Positions 24,100-33,500 of a DNA stretch of 64,000 nucleotides are shown here, in pieces. The DNA is from Flavobacterium phycosphaerae (GTDB lineage Bacteria > Bacteroidota > Bacteroidia > Flavobacteriales > Flavobacteriaceae). Where the stretch lies: assembly GCF_010119235.1 (NCBI RefSeq), contig NZ_JAAATZ010000001.1:2510501-2574500 (forward strand), in the 5' to 3' direction. The position numbers were made by a program, and so were the translations under genes. Below the pieces are notes generated by a model. The model ran no database searches and had not been told where the DNA came from. It saw nothing but the letters and a program-made list of their open reading frames with translations. The stretch's first letter is position 1. Each line of letters begins with the position of its first letter.

Positions 24100-26385
24100 T
24101 TACCGTTCAAAAATTGCATCAATGTCGTCATCGGTGCTGGAAGAACCATTATGACCTGGTCGATATTCATCATCATAGTATCCTAGGTTTTCTAAATAAT
24201 TTTGTACCAAGTCTTCTATCGGTGCATTTGATAGTGCAATAGATACATCAAAACCAATTTTTAGTAATCCTGTTTCATTAAAATTACTCAAATACGAATC
24301 AAAAACACTTCTAACTTCTGACGTAAGACCTTCAATATCAATTTCTAAATCGATATCTCCGTCTGGATAGTAATTATGTTTCAGATGTTTGCTATGATCA
24401 ATATCCAAATCATTATTGTAGACCATATCAATTAAAATTTGTTCAATCGAACTGTTCACTTTTGAGAGAATATATTCGTCATCAATATTATTTTCATCAA
24501 TAAAATTCAGTAACCTTTGTAAGTCGTCTTCACTATCTAAGTCTTCAATAAAACCATATAAAAAATTGTAGCTACTAATATTTATTTTAGGTTCAAATTC
24601 TTGCAATAACATCAATAGTTCCCAAAGATTATTTCCGGTTGTATAGTCTGTAGTTACTAATGTTTTAAGAAATATTTCAATTCTTTCAATGAATTTATCG
24701 TTAGAAAAGTCAATGTATGACAACAGAATGAGAAAATCCCAATCTTGCTCTAACATTTTGTTTTCGAAAAAATAGTCAAATAATAAAGCATGGATTTTTT
24801 TAGAATTAGCTGCGCTAATTTTTTTGGAAATAGTTTGCGAATGAAAATATTTGATTGATTCTGTTGTATTTAAAGATTTAAAAACGTTTGCAATTAGCTC
24901 GTATTCTTTGGCATACGAATTCAAAATATAATCAGCGATTGATGGATTAAATAATGAATATTCATATTTCGATTCCTGAATTTGGTTTCTATTCAGCAAT
25001 GACTTTAACGCTAATTTTCTAACAGCCTCGAAACTTTTATCAGTGTGGTCACCGAGATTTACAGGATGTAATTTCAAAAACTTATTATACGATTCTCTTA
25101 GATGCTCTTCAGAAATTTTACCATTGTTATAAACAGTTAAAAATACCAATGTTCTCACACAGTCGTCTGTTTGATTTTGGAAATAACCAGACCATATAGC
25201 TGTAGGGTTCTCAAGACTTTGATAAATATAATCCCAATAATCAGCGGGCAGTATTTTACCAATTCTGACGCTATCTGTTATGAATTCTATTAACCTTGGA
25301 TTATAATTACGGTGAGAAATTATTATTTTATATTTTCTACCTGCATATATTTCATCAATATGTTCCTTGCTTAGATTTGAGTAGTAAATGTGGTTATATA
25401 ATATTTTGGCTTTATCTATTTTGGTAAGATTTTCAACTTTCAGTAAAAATTCATTATCCCTAATTTTACCGTTTTGAAATACATGACTTAGACTATGAGC
25501 TTTATTTAAAATATTTGTTCTTGAAGTAAGAATGAATTTTTTTGTCTTATCTTTTGCTATTCTGTTTATGAATTTAACAATATGAGAATCTCGTTTATTG
25601 TTGATTGCGTCGTATAAATTACTGCCAAGAAAGTCATCGCAGTAAAATAGAATCTTTTTTTTCTCACTTTCTCTATTGATATTTTCTGCCTCACTAATGT
25701 TCTCCTCGATTTCACAAAACTCATAACCTTTTGCAATATATTGAAGAGCCAATGTGTCTGCTAAAGTTGTCTTACCAATTCCAGGATCACCAGTAAGTAT
25801 TACTACGTTTTGTGCTTCTAGAAGTATAATTCCTTTTAAGTGATTGTCTGTTACTACATATTTTAAAGCTCTGTCTTTTATATCCTCCAAAGTACTTTTA
25901 CTCCGACCTGTAATTGCGTTATTGGCAATTAAATCTAAGACAAATGTGCTGGTCATCCATAGTTTAAAGTGTTGCTCCACAATATGTAGATTTTCTTTCT
26001 TAGCCAAAAAGGATTGAATATCGTCACCACTCAAGATGTCATCTTCTTTAAGAATATATGGCTTAAATATTTTCTTGATTTCTTGCTTGTTTACTCGGGA
26101 TAGTTTTTTTGAAGTAATAAATATATACCTGCCGGCATTAAGCTTTCTAACTTTGGCAACTTCAACGGACTGCAAGTCACTAACCAATTTACGATAAGGT
26201 GTTTCAAAGTAATGCTTGCATTGAATTATTCCTTCTTTGTTACTGCCAATCCAAAATCTTCCATCAACCCCGCCATCTCTACCGGATTTAAATTTTTCAA
26301 CATTTGTCTTTAAAATATTTTCGATAATGGAGGCTCCCAAAGATTCAAATTCACGGGCATTTAATTTTGATAAGTCATAATTCAT
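24100..26385 (-). CDS. Mrr-type nuclease fused to a STAND NTPase (Avs-like architecture)
   Basis: A 761-residue protein from the ATG at 26385; a TTG two codons upstream is also open. Residues 1-110 form an Mrr-like restriction domain: an early Glu, GRDGGVDG near 36-43, and IQCKHY near 54-59 (D and Q-x-K pattern). A P-loop NTPase follows with VVILTGDPGIGKTTL near 195-210 and Walker B KILFYCDD. The remaining 450 residues are helical. This fits nSTAND-type NTPase sensors of the kind seen in Avs, where a nuclease effector is released by recognition of a phage protein. The target is unknown. Confidence 0.8.
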   Translation of the reverse strand: MNYDLSKLNAREFESLGASIIENILKTNVEKFKSGRDGGVDGRFWIGSNKEGIIQCKHYFETPYRKLVSDLQSVEVAKVRKLNAGRYIFITSKKLSRVNKQEIKKIFKPYILKEDDILSGDDIQSFLAKKENLHIVEQHFKLWMTSTFVLDLIANNAITGRSKSTLEDIKDRALKYVVTDNHLKGIILLEAQNVVILTGDPGIGKTTLADTLALQYIAKGYEFCEIEENISEAENINRESEKKKILFYCDDFLGSNLYDAINNKRDSHIVKFINRIAKDKTKKFILTSRTNILNKAHSLSHVFQNGKIRDNEFLLKVENLTKIDKAKILYNHIYYSNLSKEHIDEIYAGRKYKIIISHRNYNPRLIEFITDSVRIGKILPADYWDYIYQSLENPTAIWSGYFQNQTDDCVRTLVFLTVYNNGKISEEHLRESYNKFLKLHPVNLGDHTDKSFEAVRKLALKSLLNRNQIQESKYEYSLFNPSIADYILNSYAKEYELIANVFKSLNTTESIKYFHSQTISKKISAANSKKIHALLFDYFFENKMLEQDWDFLILLSYIDFSNDKFIERIEIFLKTLVTTDYTTGNNLWELLMLLQEFEPKINISSYNFLYGFIEDLDSEDDLQRLLNFIDENNIDDEYILSKVNSSIEQILIDMVYNNDLDIDHSKHLKHNYYPDGDIDLEIDIEGLTSEVRSVFDSYLSNFNETGLLKIGFDVSIALSNAPIEDLVQNYLENLGYYDDEYRPGHNGSSSTDDDIDAIFER

Positions 26386-26570
26386 AATCAAGCATTATTG
26401 ATTTTAGTATGATAGTTATTGTTTTCTTTCAGCGGTCTATTAATTTTGTTTTTTATTATTAATATAAATATCCTTTAATGCTATCTGATAAGGATAGGAT
26501 ATGCTAACTAACTGAGAGAAACTAAAATGAAACTAACTATTTTGACAAACTGCTGTCTTGTATCGTTTTA

Positions 26571-28358
26571 TTATTTTTTCCACTCATTTAGAATATTTTC
26601 AAAATTTACATTTTTCCATTGTTCTTTCCATATCTCAAAGTATTCTATATCTGATGATTTTGGTTCAGGATCACATCTGTCAATTTTTACTAGTGAAGGA
26701 AGAACTATTGATTCTCCAATTAGTAAGGCCTCTCCTGATTGAAGTGTTGGTAAAGTTTCAGTTAAGTTCCCCAAAGTATCAGGCAATAATCTTTTCACGA
26801 AATTTTGGTCTTCTGGGTTTGTTAATCTCATCGCAATAAAATTATTACATTGCGAAAATATTGTTTCTGATATTTCAGAAGGTCTTTGACTAACAATTCC
26901 TAAAGTTACACCATATTTTCTGCCTTCTTTGGCAATTCTTTCTATGGCAAGTTTTGAAGATTTATATTTCAATAAATCGCTTTTAGGAACATAAATATGA
27001 GCTTCTTCATAAAGCAATAATAAAGGCGTTTCTGTCTTGTCGCCAGCTTTCAAAATCTTGTTTAAGAAAAATGCAAAATCAAACAATATTCTTGAGATTA
27101 GGGACACTGTTATACTTAGTACTTCAAACGGTATTCCTCCTAAGTTTATAATTGTAATATTACCTTCCATTCCAGTTTTAAAACCAATAAATTGTTTTAC
27201 AGTTTCCTCAAAAGAAATATCTCTTGATTGGTTGCCAAATAAAAATTGCAAACGAGAATTTTGAAGTTTATTTTCCAAGCGCTCAACAAATTTATCTAGA
27301 GTTCCATCAGCATAAGTTCCATTCGAAACACTTTGCGCTTTATTTGGAAAAAATTCAAGTTTTGATTTAAAGTATTTTTCGATTCTCTCCTTTGAATCAA
27401 GTTGAACTCCATGTTCCGCATTAGTTGAATCTAAGGCATTATATCCAGTAGATTCACCGACTATCATATAACGGTCATTCGCCTTTGCATTAACTGTTTC
27501 AGTTTGGATATTGAATAGACAGTTGTATACTTCTTGAATATCAAATTTCAATGGTGAATCAAAATGAACCTTTTCGGCATCAGGATTATGCCTTTTTTTG
27601 TTATCTGTGATAATTTTTCTTAACACAGATGATTGATTATAATTGTTTCTGTCTCCCGTATCAAGGAAGAGTTGCTCTAGTTCATCACCATTTAACATCC
27701 AATAAGGTAATGAAAGATTGGCCGCATTAAGAATTTGTGCATTTGGAAAGGCTTGTTCATATTCACCATGAATATCAAAAACTACTATGTGTGAGTTATT
27801 TAAACCAGAGTACTCGCTGTTTTTCTGTTTAATAGCTTCTTGGATAACTTTTGCAACAGTATGAGATTTTCCTGAACCAGTTGAGCCAACAATAGCAAAA
27901 TGCTTGTTAAAGAATTTATTGCCATTAACGGGAACTTTTAAATTAGATGTAGTCAGTTGTGAGAAAAAGAAACGCTCATTTTCAGTTATTCTTGTAGTGA
28001 AAATACCTGTTAGTTCTTCATTCGAAAGTAATGTAATACCGTTATTTGGTGGTAAAGGAATACCATGCCCACCGCGTTCAAATTTCAAAGTGTCACCTTC
28101 TGTATCTAATGTGCCTGTTAGTTTAACTTCAAGGACAAATGATGGAGGCGTTGATTCGGTTTCTTCATCACCATTATCCTTATCCTTGATACGGTAATTT
28201 TCTATTATTCCCACTACGAACTTACTATCGTTGTTTTTATACGGAACCTTAATGTAACTCCCTAGATTGAACTGGTTGTCAAATTGGGTTGGATCAATGA
28301 TTTCAATACTTAGTGAAGTCGAAGAAACGTTAATGATTTTAAAATTATTTGAGTCCAT
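26571..28358 (-). CDS. HerA-family ATPase
   Basis: A 595-residue HerA/FtsK-type ATPase. An N-terminal beta-barrel (HAS-type, residues 1-100) precedes Walker A VGSTGSGKSHT near 157-167. Further motifs are VVFDIHGEYEQAF, the Walker B strand LLLLYEEAHIYVPK, and the arginine-finger-type GRKYGVTLGIVSQRPSE. HerA forms hexamers that move DNA and, in defence loci, pairs with a nuclease. The gene directly before it, one base away, encodes such a candidate. A 180-bp gap to the Mrr-STAND gene suggests separate regulation or a short leader. Confidence 0.9.
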   Translation of the reverse strand: MDSNNFKIINVSSTSLSIEIIDPTQFDNQFNLGSYIKVPYKNNDSKFVVGIIENYRIKDKDNGDEETESTPPSFVLEVKLTGTLDTEGDTLKFERGGHGIPLPPNNGITLLSNEELTGIFTTRITENERFFFSQLTTSNLKVPVNGNKFFNKHFAIVGSTGSGKSHTVAKVIQEAIKQKNSEYSGLNNSHIVVFDIHGEYEQAFPNAQILNAANLSLPYWMLNGDELEQLFLDTGDRNNYNQSSVLRKIITDNKKRHNPDAEKVHFDSPLKFDIQEVYNCLFNIQTETVNAKANDRYMIVGESTGYNALDSTNAEHGVQLDSKERIEKYFKSKLEFFPNKAQSVSNGTYADGTLDKFVERLENKLQNSRLQFLFGNQSRDISFEETVKQFIGFKTGMEGNITIINLGGIPFEVLSITVSLISRILFDFAFFLNKILKAGDKTETPLLLLYEEAHIYVPKSDLLKYKSSKLAIERIAKEGRKYGVTLGIVSQRPSEISETIFSQCNNFIAMRLTNPEDQNFVKRLLPDTLGNLTETLPTLQSGEALLIGESIVLPSLVKIDRCDPEPKSSDIEYFEIWKEQWKNVNFENILNEWKK

Positions 28359-28359
28359 G

Positions 28360-29508
28360 CTAAAAAAGTTTTAGTATTTGTTGGGTATTTAATTGATTAA
28401 TTATTTGGAAATCAGAATCACAAATTAATGCGTGTTTTGGGGAATTTATTAATATCCAAGAACCTTGAAGTCCAAATTCAGACAAATGGCTAAAAGTAGT
28501 CTCTGAAATTAATCTAGTTTTAAATGAAGTTTTAGATAAACTATTTGTTGTTCTCATTCCGGAGCTTTTCTTATTAATTATAGCTGGAGACTCAAAAATT
28601 TTTTGGCTAAACTGAATAGACTCATATCCATCATTAAAAGTACTATCCTGTGAAATAAAATATTTCTTTACTTCAACAATATTATCGTCTGGGATAACAA
28701 AAGTCAATGGCTTAACATCATGAGTCGCCTTGAAGTAATGATTTTCTACAATCTGATGAATTAATGAACCAAGCGTGCAAGAATCTTCCACTTCCACATT
28801 CCCAAATATGAAGATTGTATTTTGATTCCTTATTGGTTTACGAAAACGAGATTTAAGCAATTTAAAATACGCTTGTTGACCTTTAAACTCCATGTAAGAG
28901 GGCATAAAAACTATCCTTCTCCCGTTATTTAAATGCATAAGTAATTCACCTTTTGTAACCTGCCTTGAACCTGATTCATCAGGCGGATTGGTTATCACTT
29001 TTTTGCGCAGAAAATCTACAAGAATAGAATAATAATATTGTGCTTCTTCTGGAGAATTACAATAGGGTAATTCTACTAAATTAGTTAGTACAGATTCATA
29101 CTGATTTTGAAATTCAGGAGAAAAGCGAAGTTTGAACTTAGTTAGAAAATTTTTCTTCAAATCATCATCATAATTATCTTTTTCTAGACCTAATATTTTA
29201 TCCAGAAATTCAGTATCAACAGTTTCTGTGTATCCGTTATTATCAGCAAAATAGCAATATAAAATATAGACTTTATTCGAGTCTAATTTGAATTCTTCAA
29301 TTAATTGAATTATAGGTTTTCGAATTACCGAGGGGTTTAATTTGGTAGCTTCTTTGTATTTTACTTGCATAACGTAATCATCAGTGTCAATATCTTGAAT
29401 TTGCTCAAGTCTAACAACCAAATCGTTGGTGCTAGCGCTAAGAACTTCTAATAGCGTTTTATCAATTTGATACTCAAATCCTTTTATCGCATAGTAACCT
29501 CCGTCCAT
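28360..29508 (-). CDS. DUF4297-like nuclease candidate, partner of HerA
   Basis: A 382-residue protein. The N-terminus GGYYAIKGFEYQIDKTLLEV and the downstream RLEQIQDIDTDDYVMQVKYK give a pattern (E, D, Q-x-K) like the DUF4297/Cap4 endonuclease domain. The C-terminal half shows IVFMPSYMEFKGQQAYF and INSPKHALIC, not otherwise recognised. Its stop is one base before the HerA ATG, so translation is coupled. DUF4297-HerA is a reported two-gene anti-phage system; this pair has the right order and type. The family assignment is moderate. Confidence 0.65.
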   Translation of the reverse strand: MDGGYYAIKGFEYQIDKTLLEVLSASTNDLVVRLEQIQDIDTDDYVMQVKYKEATKLNPSVIRKPIIQLIEEFKLDSNKVYILYCYFADNNGYTETVDTEFLDKILGLEKDNYDDDLKKNFLTKFKLRFSPEFQNQYESVLTNLVELPYCNSPEEAQYYYSILVDFLRKKVITNPPDESGSRQVTKGELLMHLNNGRRIVFMPSYMEFKGQQAYFKLLKSRFRKPIRNQNTIFIFGNVEVEDSCTLGSLIHQIVENHYFKATHDVKPLTFVIPDDNIVEVKKYFISQDSTFNDGYESIQFSQKIFESPAIINKKSSGMRTTNSLSKTSFKTRLISETTFSHLSEFGLQGSWILINSPKHALICDSDFQIINQLNTQQILKLF

Positions 29509-29575
29509 AATATTTTTTTATTGTTTTTTTGATGAAAAATAAGTAGTAAATATATTCAAAATATATTTATTTCTT

Positions 29576-29701
29576 TTACTTTTTCCTACTTTTCCAACTA
29601 TCATTATGATGCATGTTCTTTTTGCGGTCATAGATTTTACCTCGGATATAAGTACCAATAATTATTACCGGGATTACTATTAGAATTTCATACCATTCCA
29701 T
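29576..29701 (-). CDS. Small membrane protein (41 aa), paralogue of 13972-14097
   Basis: An ATG at 29701 opens a 41-codon frame ending TAA at 29576. It starts MEWYEILIVIPVIIIGTYIR and continues GKIYDRKKNMHHNDSWKS, ending RKK. It matches the protein at 13972-14097 through its full length, with conservative changes. It has one transmembrane helix and a basic tail. It lies between the HerA/nuclease pair and an XRE gene. The function is unknown. Confidence 0.75.
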   Translation of the reverse strand: MEWYEILIVIPVIIIGTYIRGKIYDRKKNMHHNDSWKSRKK

Positions 29702-29791
29702 ATTTTGATTTTAAAGATGCTCAAAATATCATTTGATAAGGTTATCAAATATGCAATATGGGAATATCTGCTATGCAGTTTTGGAATAAAA

Positions 29792-29813
29792 AAAGATGCC
29801 TTTCAGCATCTTT
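29792..29813 (-). terminator. Rho-independent terminator of XRE gene
   Basis: AAAGATGC at 29792-29799 and GCATCTTT at 29806-29813 form a hairpin with a 6-base loop. On the minus strand it is followed by T residues. It lies 34 bp beyond the stop of the XRE gene. Confidence 0.7.
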
Positions 29814-29846
29814 CTCTAGTGGTATTTAAGTAAACTCTTAAATTGG

Positions 29847-30122
29847 TTATTCGTTATCAATTTCATATTTAAAATCAAATAGTTCCTTCAGAGTTATTGA
29901 TAAACCCTTAGCAAGTTCGAGAACCGTTGAAAGTTGAATGTTAATTTCTCCCTTTTCAATCTTACTAATGTTACTAAAATCTACATCGCATCTCTGAGCT
30001 AATTGTCTGTAGCTCAACTTTTGTTCAGTCCTTAGTTTCTCTATTTGCTTTCCAAACTCTATCTGAAACTCTATTTTATTTTGCTTCTTCTCCATTTCTT
30101 CATTTTGATAGAGCAATTTCAA
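29847..30122 (-). CDS. XRE-family helix-turn-helix regulator
   Basis: A 91-residue protein (an internal ATG at 30095 would give 82). The XRE helix-turn-helix covers about residues 25-80 with LRTEQKLSYRQLAQRCDVDF and ISKIEKGEINI. It is a single gene with its own terminator at 29792-29813. It may regulate neighbouring genes, but no operator is obvious. Confidence 0.85.
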   Translation of the reverse strand: MKLLYQNEEMEKKQNKIEFQIEFGKQIEKLRTEQKLSYRQLAQRCDVDFSNISKIEKGEINIQLSTVLELAKGLSITLKELFDFKYEIDNE

Positions 30123-30245
30123 TAGATTTAAAAAAAATAATGTAGGTTAAGTAAACCACATTTGATATATTTTCTTATATTTGTTTCCAATTACATAAAT
30201 TTGCGATTCTTCAAATACAATATTGAAGCATTCGCTTTGAATCTC

Positions 30246-30382
30246 GCACTGGAAAACTGGTAATTTTATAGAAACGAGATGATAAGTATGATGCTCACGT
30301 CCTATGGCGTGGGCTCACTTATTGTTTCTAGGTATACCAGTACCTCCAGTGCAATAAGATGAGTACCCACGCCTCTTTTTTT
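30246..30382 (+). ncRNA. Structured RNA with two exclusive folds, ending in a terminator
   Basis: Fold 1 is a long rod: GCACTGGA/TCCAGTGC (30246-30253 with 30345-30352), ACTGGTA/TACCAGT (30256-30262 with 30335-30341), TAGAAAC/GTTTCTA (30269-30275 with 30324-30330), ATAAGT/ACTTAT (30282-30287 with 30317-30322) and a top hairpin GCTCACGTCC/GGCGTGGGC. Fold 2 pairs GGCGTGGGCTCACTTATTG (30306-30324) with 30352-30373, which ends in CCCACGCC and a T7 run, an intrinsic terminator. The folds use the same bases and cannot coexist. It is either a standalone small RNA, perhaps 6S-type, or an attenuator leader of the SusC operon. The ATG of SusC is 215 bp downstream. Confidence 0.65.
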
Positions 30383-30481
30383 ACTCACTTACCGATTCAT
30401 AGCATTGCTGACAGCAAGCATCGCAGTTATTTATTAACCTTAAAACTGTGTGCTTATGGTGAAACCCCACTAAATGAACGC

Positions 30482-30510
30482 GAGATTGCCACGCTACGCT
30501 CGCAATGACA
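30482..30510. repeat. Short dispersed repeat, second copy
   Basis: The ends GAGATTGCC and CGCAATGACA match those of the element at 2803-2841, with a shorter middle (ACGCTACGCT). It lies in the SusC leader region. A second hairpin follows at about 30519-30552 (CCTCTG/CAGAGG). Confidence 0.6.
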
Positions 30511-30597
30511 AAAAAAAGGCCCTCTGACTCTTCTTGGCGGTTGAACAGAGGACCGGTAGACAAACAAAACTAATGTTTCATTTAACTAACCAATATT

Positions 30598-33500
30598 ATG
30601 AATAAAAATCGTATTGGCAAAGTGAGGTGGCTATTTGCTATCGTACTTTGTTTATATTTTCAAATGGCTTTTTCGGCTGGCATAGTCGTAAAGTCGAAAG
30701 TCGAAAGTCATAAAGTAAGTCCCTCGACTGCGCTCGGGATGACAAAAAAGACCGAGACCCTTAGACCCTTCGACTGCGTTCAGGGTGACAATGCTTCTAC
30801 ACAACAAAATATTAAAGGAGTCGTGACAGATTCCAATGGTGTACTTTCGGGCGTAACCGTTACCGTAAAAGGGAAACTCATCAGCACTATAACAGATAGC
30901 AAAGGGCAGTTTAGTATAGCAGCTGAACAGGACGATGTACTTGTTTTTAGTTATATCGGCTATAAAGAAGTCGCAGTCACAGTCTCAGTGAACAGTATTG
31001 TTAATGTAACGATGCAGGAGGATGCTACTACCTTGAAAGAGGTAACGGTTAATGCCGGATACTACAAAGTAAAGGATAAGGAACGCACTGGGAGTATTAC
31101 TAAAATAACATCAAAGGATATTTCAACACAGCCTGTGGCTAATGTGCTTGCTGCGATGCAAGGGCGTATGGCAGGCGTTGATGTTGTGCAAACCACAGGA
31201 GTGCCTGGTGGTGGCTTTGATATCAGAATACGAGGGTTGAATAGTTTGCGTAGTGGCGTCAATGCGCCGTTGTATGTTATAGATGGTGTGCCGTTTTCCT
31301 CGGATGCTATTGGAGATTCGCAAACCTCATCGACTTTGCCTACTGCTACGAGTCCGTTGAACTCCATCAACCCCAGTGATATTGAAAGCATCGAGATTTT
31401 GAAAGATGCGGATGCTACCGCTATATATGGTTCTCGTGGTGCTAATGGAGTGGTGCTCATTACTACCAAAAAGGGTAAGGCAGGAAAAACACAGTTTACT
31501 GCCAGTGCCAGTACCGGAACCGGGCAAATTACTAAAAAGCTAGACTTACTTAATACCTCACAATACCTTGCGATACGCCAACAGGCGTTTGCCAACGATG
31601 GCATTACTACGTATCCTTATAATGCTTATGATGTTAATGGTACTTGGGATGTGAACCGCTATACCGATTGGCAAAAGGAACTCACTGGTGGCACTGCTGT
31701 GATTAAGACATTGCAAGCCAGTGTATTGGGCGGTTCTGCACAGACGCATTTTTTAGTTAGTGGGAATACGTATACCCAAAGCACAGTATTTCCGGGAGAC
31801 TTTACTTATAAAAAAGGAGCGGTGCATGTGAGTTTGGACCATGAGAGTGAAGACAAACGGTTTAAAGTGGTCTTCTCGGGTGGTTATGATGTGCAACACA
31901 ACGACCAACCAGCGGCTGACCTTACGCGGATTTCGAGAAATCTTGCCCCGAATGCACCTGCGCTATATGATGCTAATGGAAATTTGAATTGGGAGAACAG
32001 TACTTGGGAAAATCCTTTGGCGGCTTTGCGTTCGGAATCGTTAGCGAAAACGAATAGTTTGGTAGCTAACAGTACGTTTTCGTATCAGTTGCCTTATGGG
32101 TTTATGGCGAAGACCAGTTTGGGTTTTACCGATTTGAGGCATCATGAGAGCAGAACCGATCCTTCGACCATTTATGACCCTGTTTATGAAGCAGGAGCGG
32201 AATATTCGTCTATCTTTTTGACTACTTCCAGCCGACAATCGTGGATTGTAGAACCCCAATTGCAATGGCAACGCACGGTTGGTAAAGGTAAAGTGACTGC
32301 CTTGGTTGGTGGGACTTTTCAAAATCAGGAAAGTAACAGTATGTTGCAATATGGGTCGGGCTTTACCAGTAATAGTTTGCTGTACAATCTGGCGTCTGCC
32401 AGTTTTAGTAAAATCTTTTATGATGATTTGACCGAATACCGCTATCAAGCCTTTTTTGGAAGGGTGAACTTTTCGTGGCAGGATAAATACATTTTGAACT
32501 TGACCGGTCGCCGTGATGGGTCGAGCCGCTTTGGACCTGGTAAGCAGTTTGCGAATTTTGGTGCTTTGGGGGCTGCGTGGTTGTTCTCTGACTACAACCC
32601 GGTTAAAGAAACTATGCCTTTTTTAAGTTTTGGAAAATTGAGAGCCAGTTATGGGATTACGGGTAATGACCAAATTGGCGACTATCAGTTTTTAAACACT
32701 TACCAATCGAGCGGTACGGTGTATGACGGTACGGTAGGATTGAGCCCGATACGGTTGTATAATCCTAATTTTAGTTGGGAGACCAACAGAAAGTTGGAAG
32801 CGGCATTGGAGCTTGGTTTTTTGAAAGACCGCATTTTTACTACGGTGAGTTGGTATAGAAACCGTTCTTCGAACCAGTTGATTGGTATGCCATTACCTGC
32901 GACTACGGGTTTTACTTCAATGCAATCGAACTTGGCTGCTACGGTGGAGAATTCCGGATTGGAGCTAACCATACGCACTGTGAATGTGCAAAAGGATTCG
33001 TTTGGGTGGACTACGAATTTTAATCTTACCGTGCCTAAAAATAAGTTGATTGCTTTTCCCGGACTTGCCAGTAGTACCTACAGCAATCAATATGTGATTG
33101 GAGAATCTATTAATATTAAAAAACTGTATCACTTTACCGGTGTGAATCCGCAAACGGGTGTTTATGAGTTTGAAGATGTGAATGGAGACGGTCAATTGAC
33201 CATTGCCGATGCCCAAACGGTTAGGGATTTTAGCCCGACTTATTATGGTGGACTGCAAAACCAGTTGCGGTATAAGCACTTTCAATTGGACTTTTTGTTT
33301 CAGTTTGTGAAGCAATTGAACTGGAATGCGGCTACGCAGTATTCGGCTCCCGGTGCTTTTGGGAATCAACCCGCTTCTGTTGTGGGCGGTTGGCAGCAAG
33401 CAGGTGATATCGCTACCCATCAAATTTATACCACCGGATTGAATAGTGATGCCGTGAATGCTTATGGACGTTATGCCACCAGTGATGCTGCTGTGAGTGA

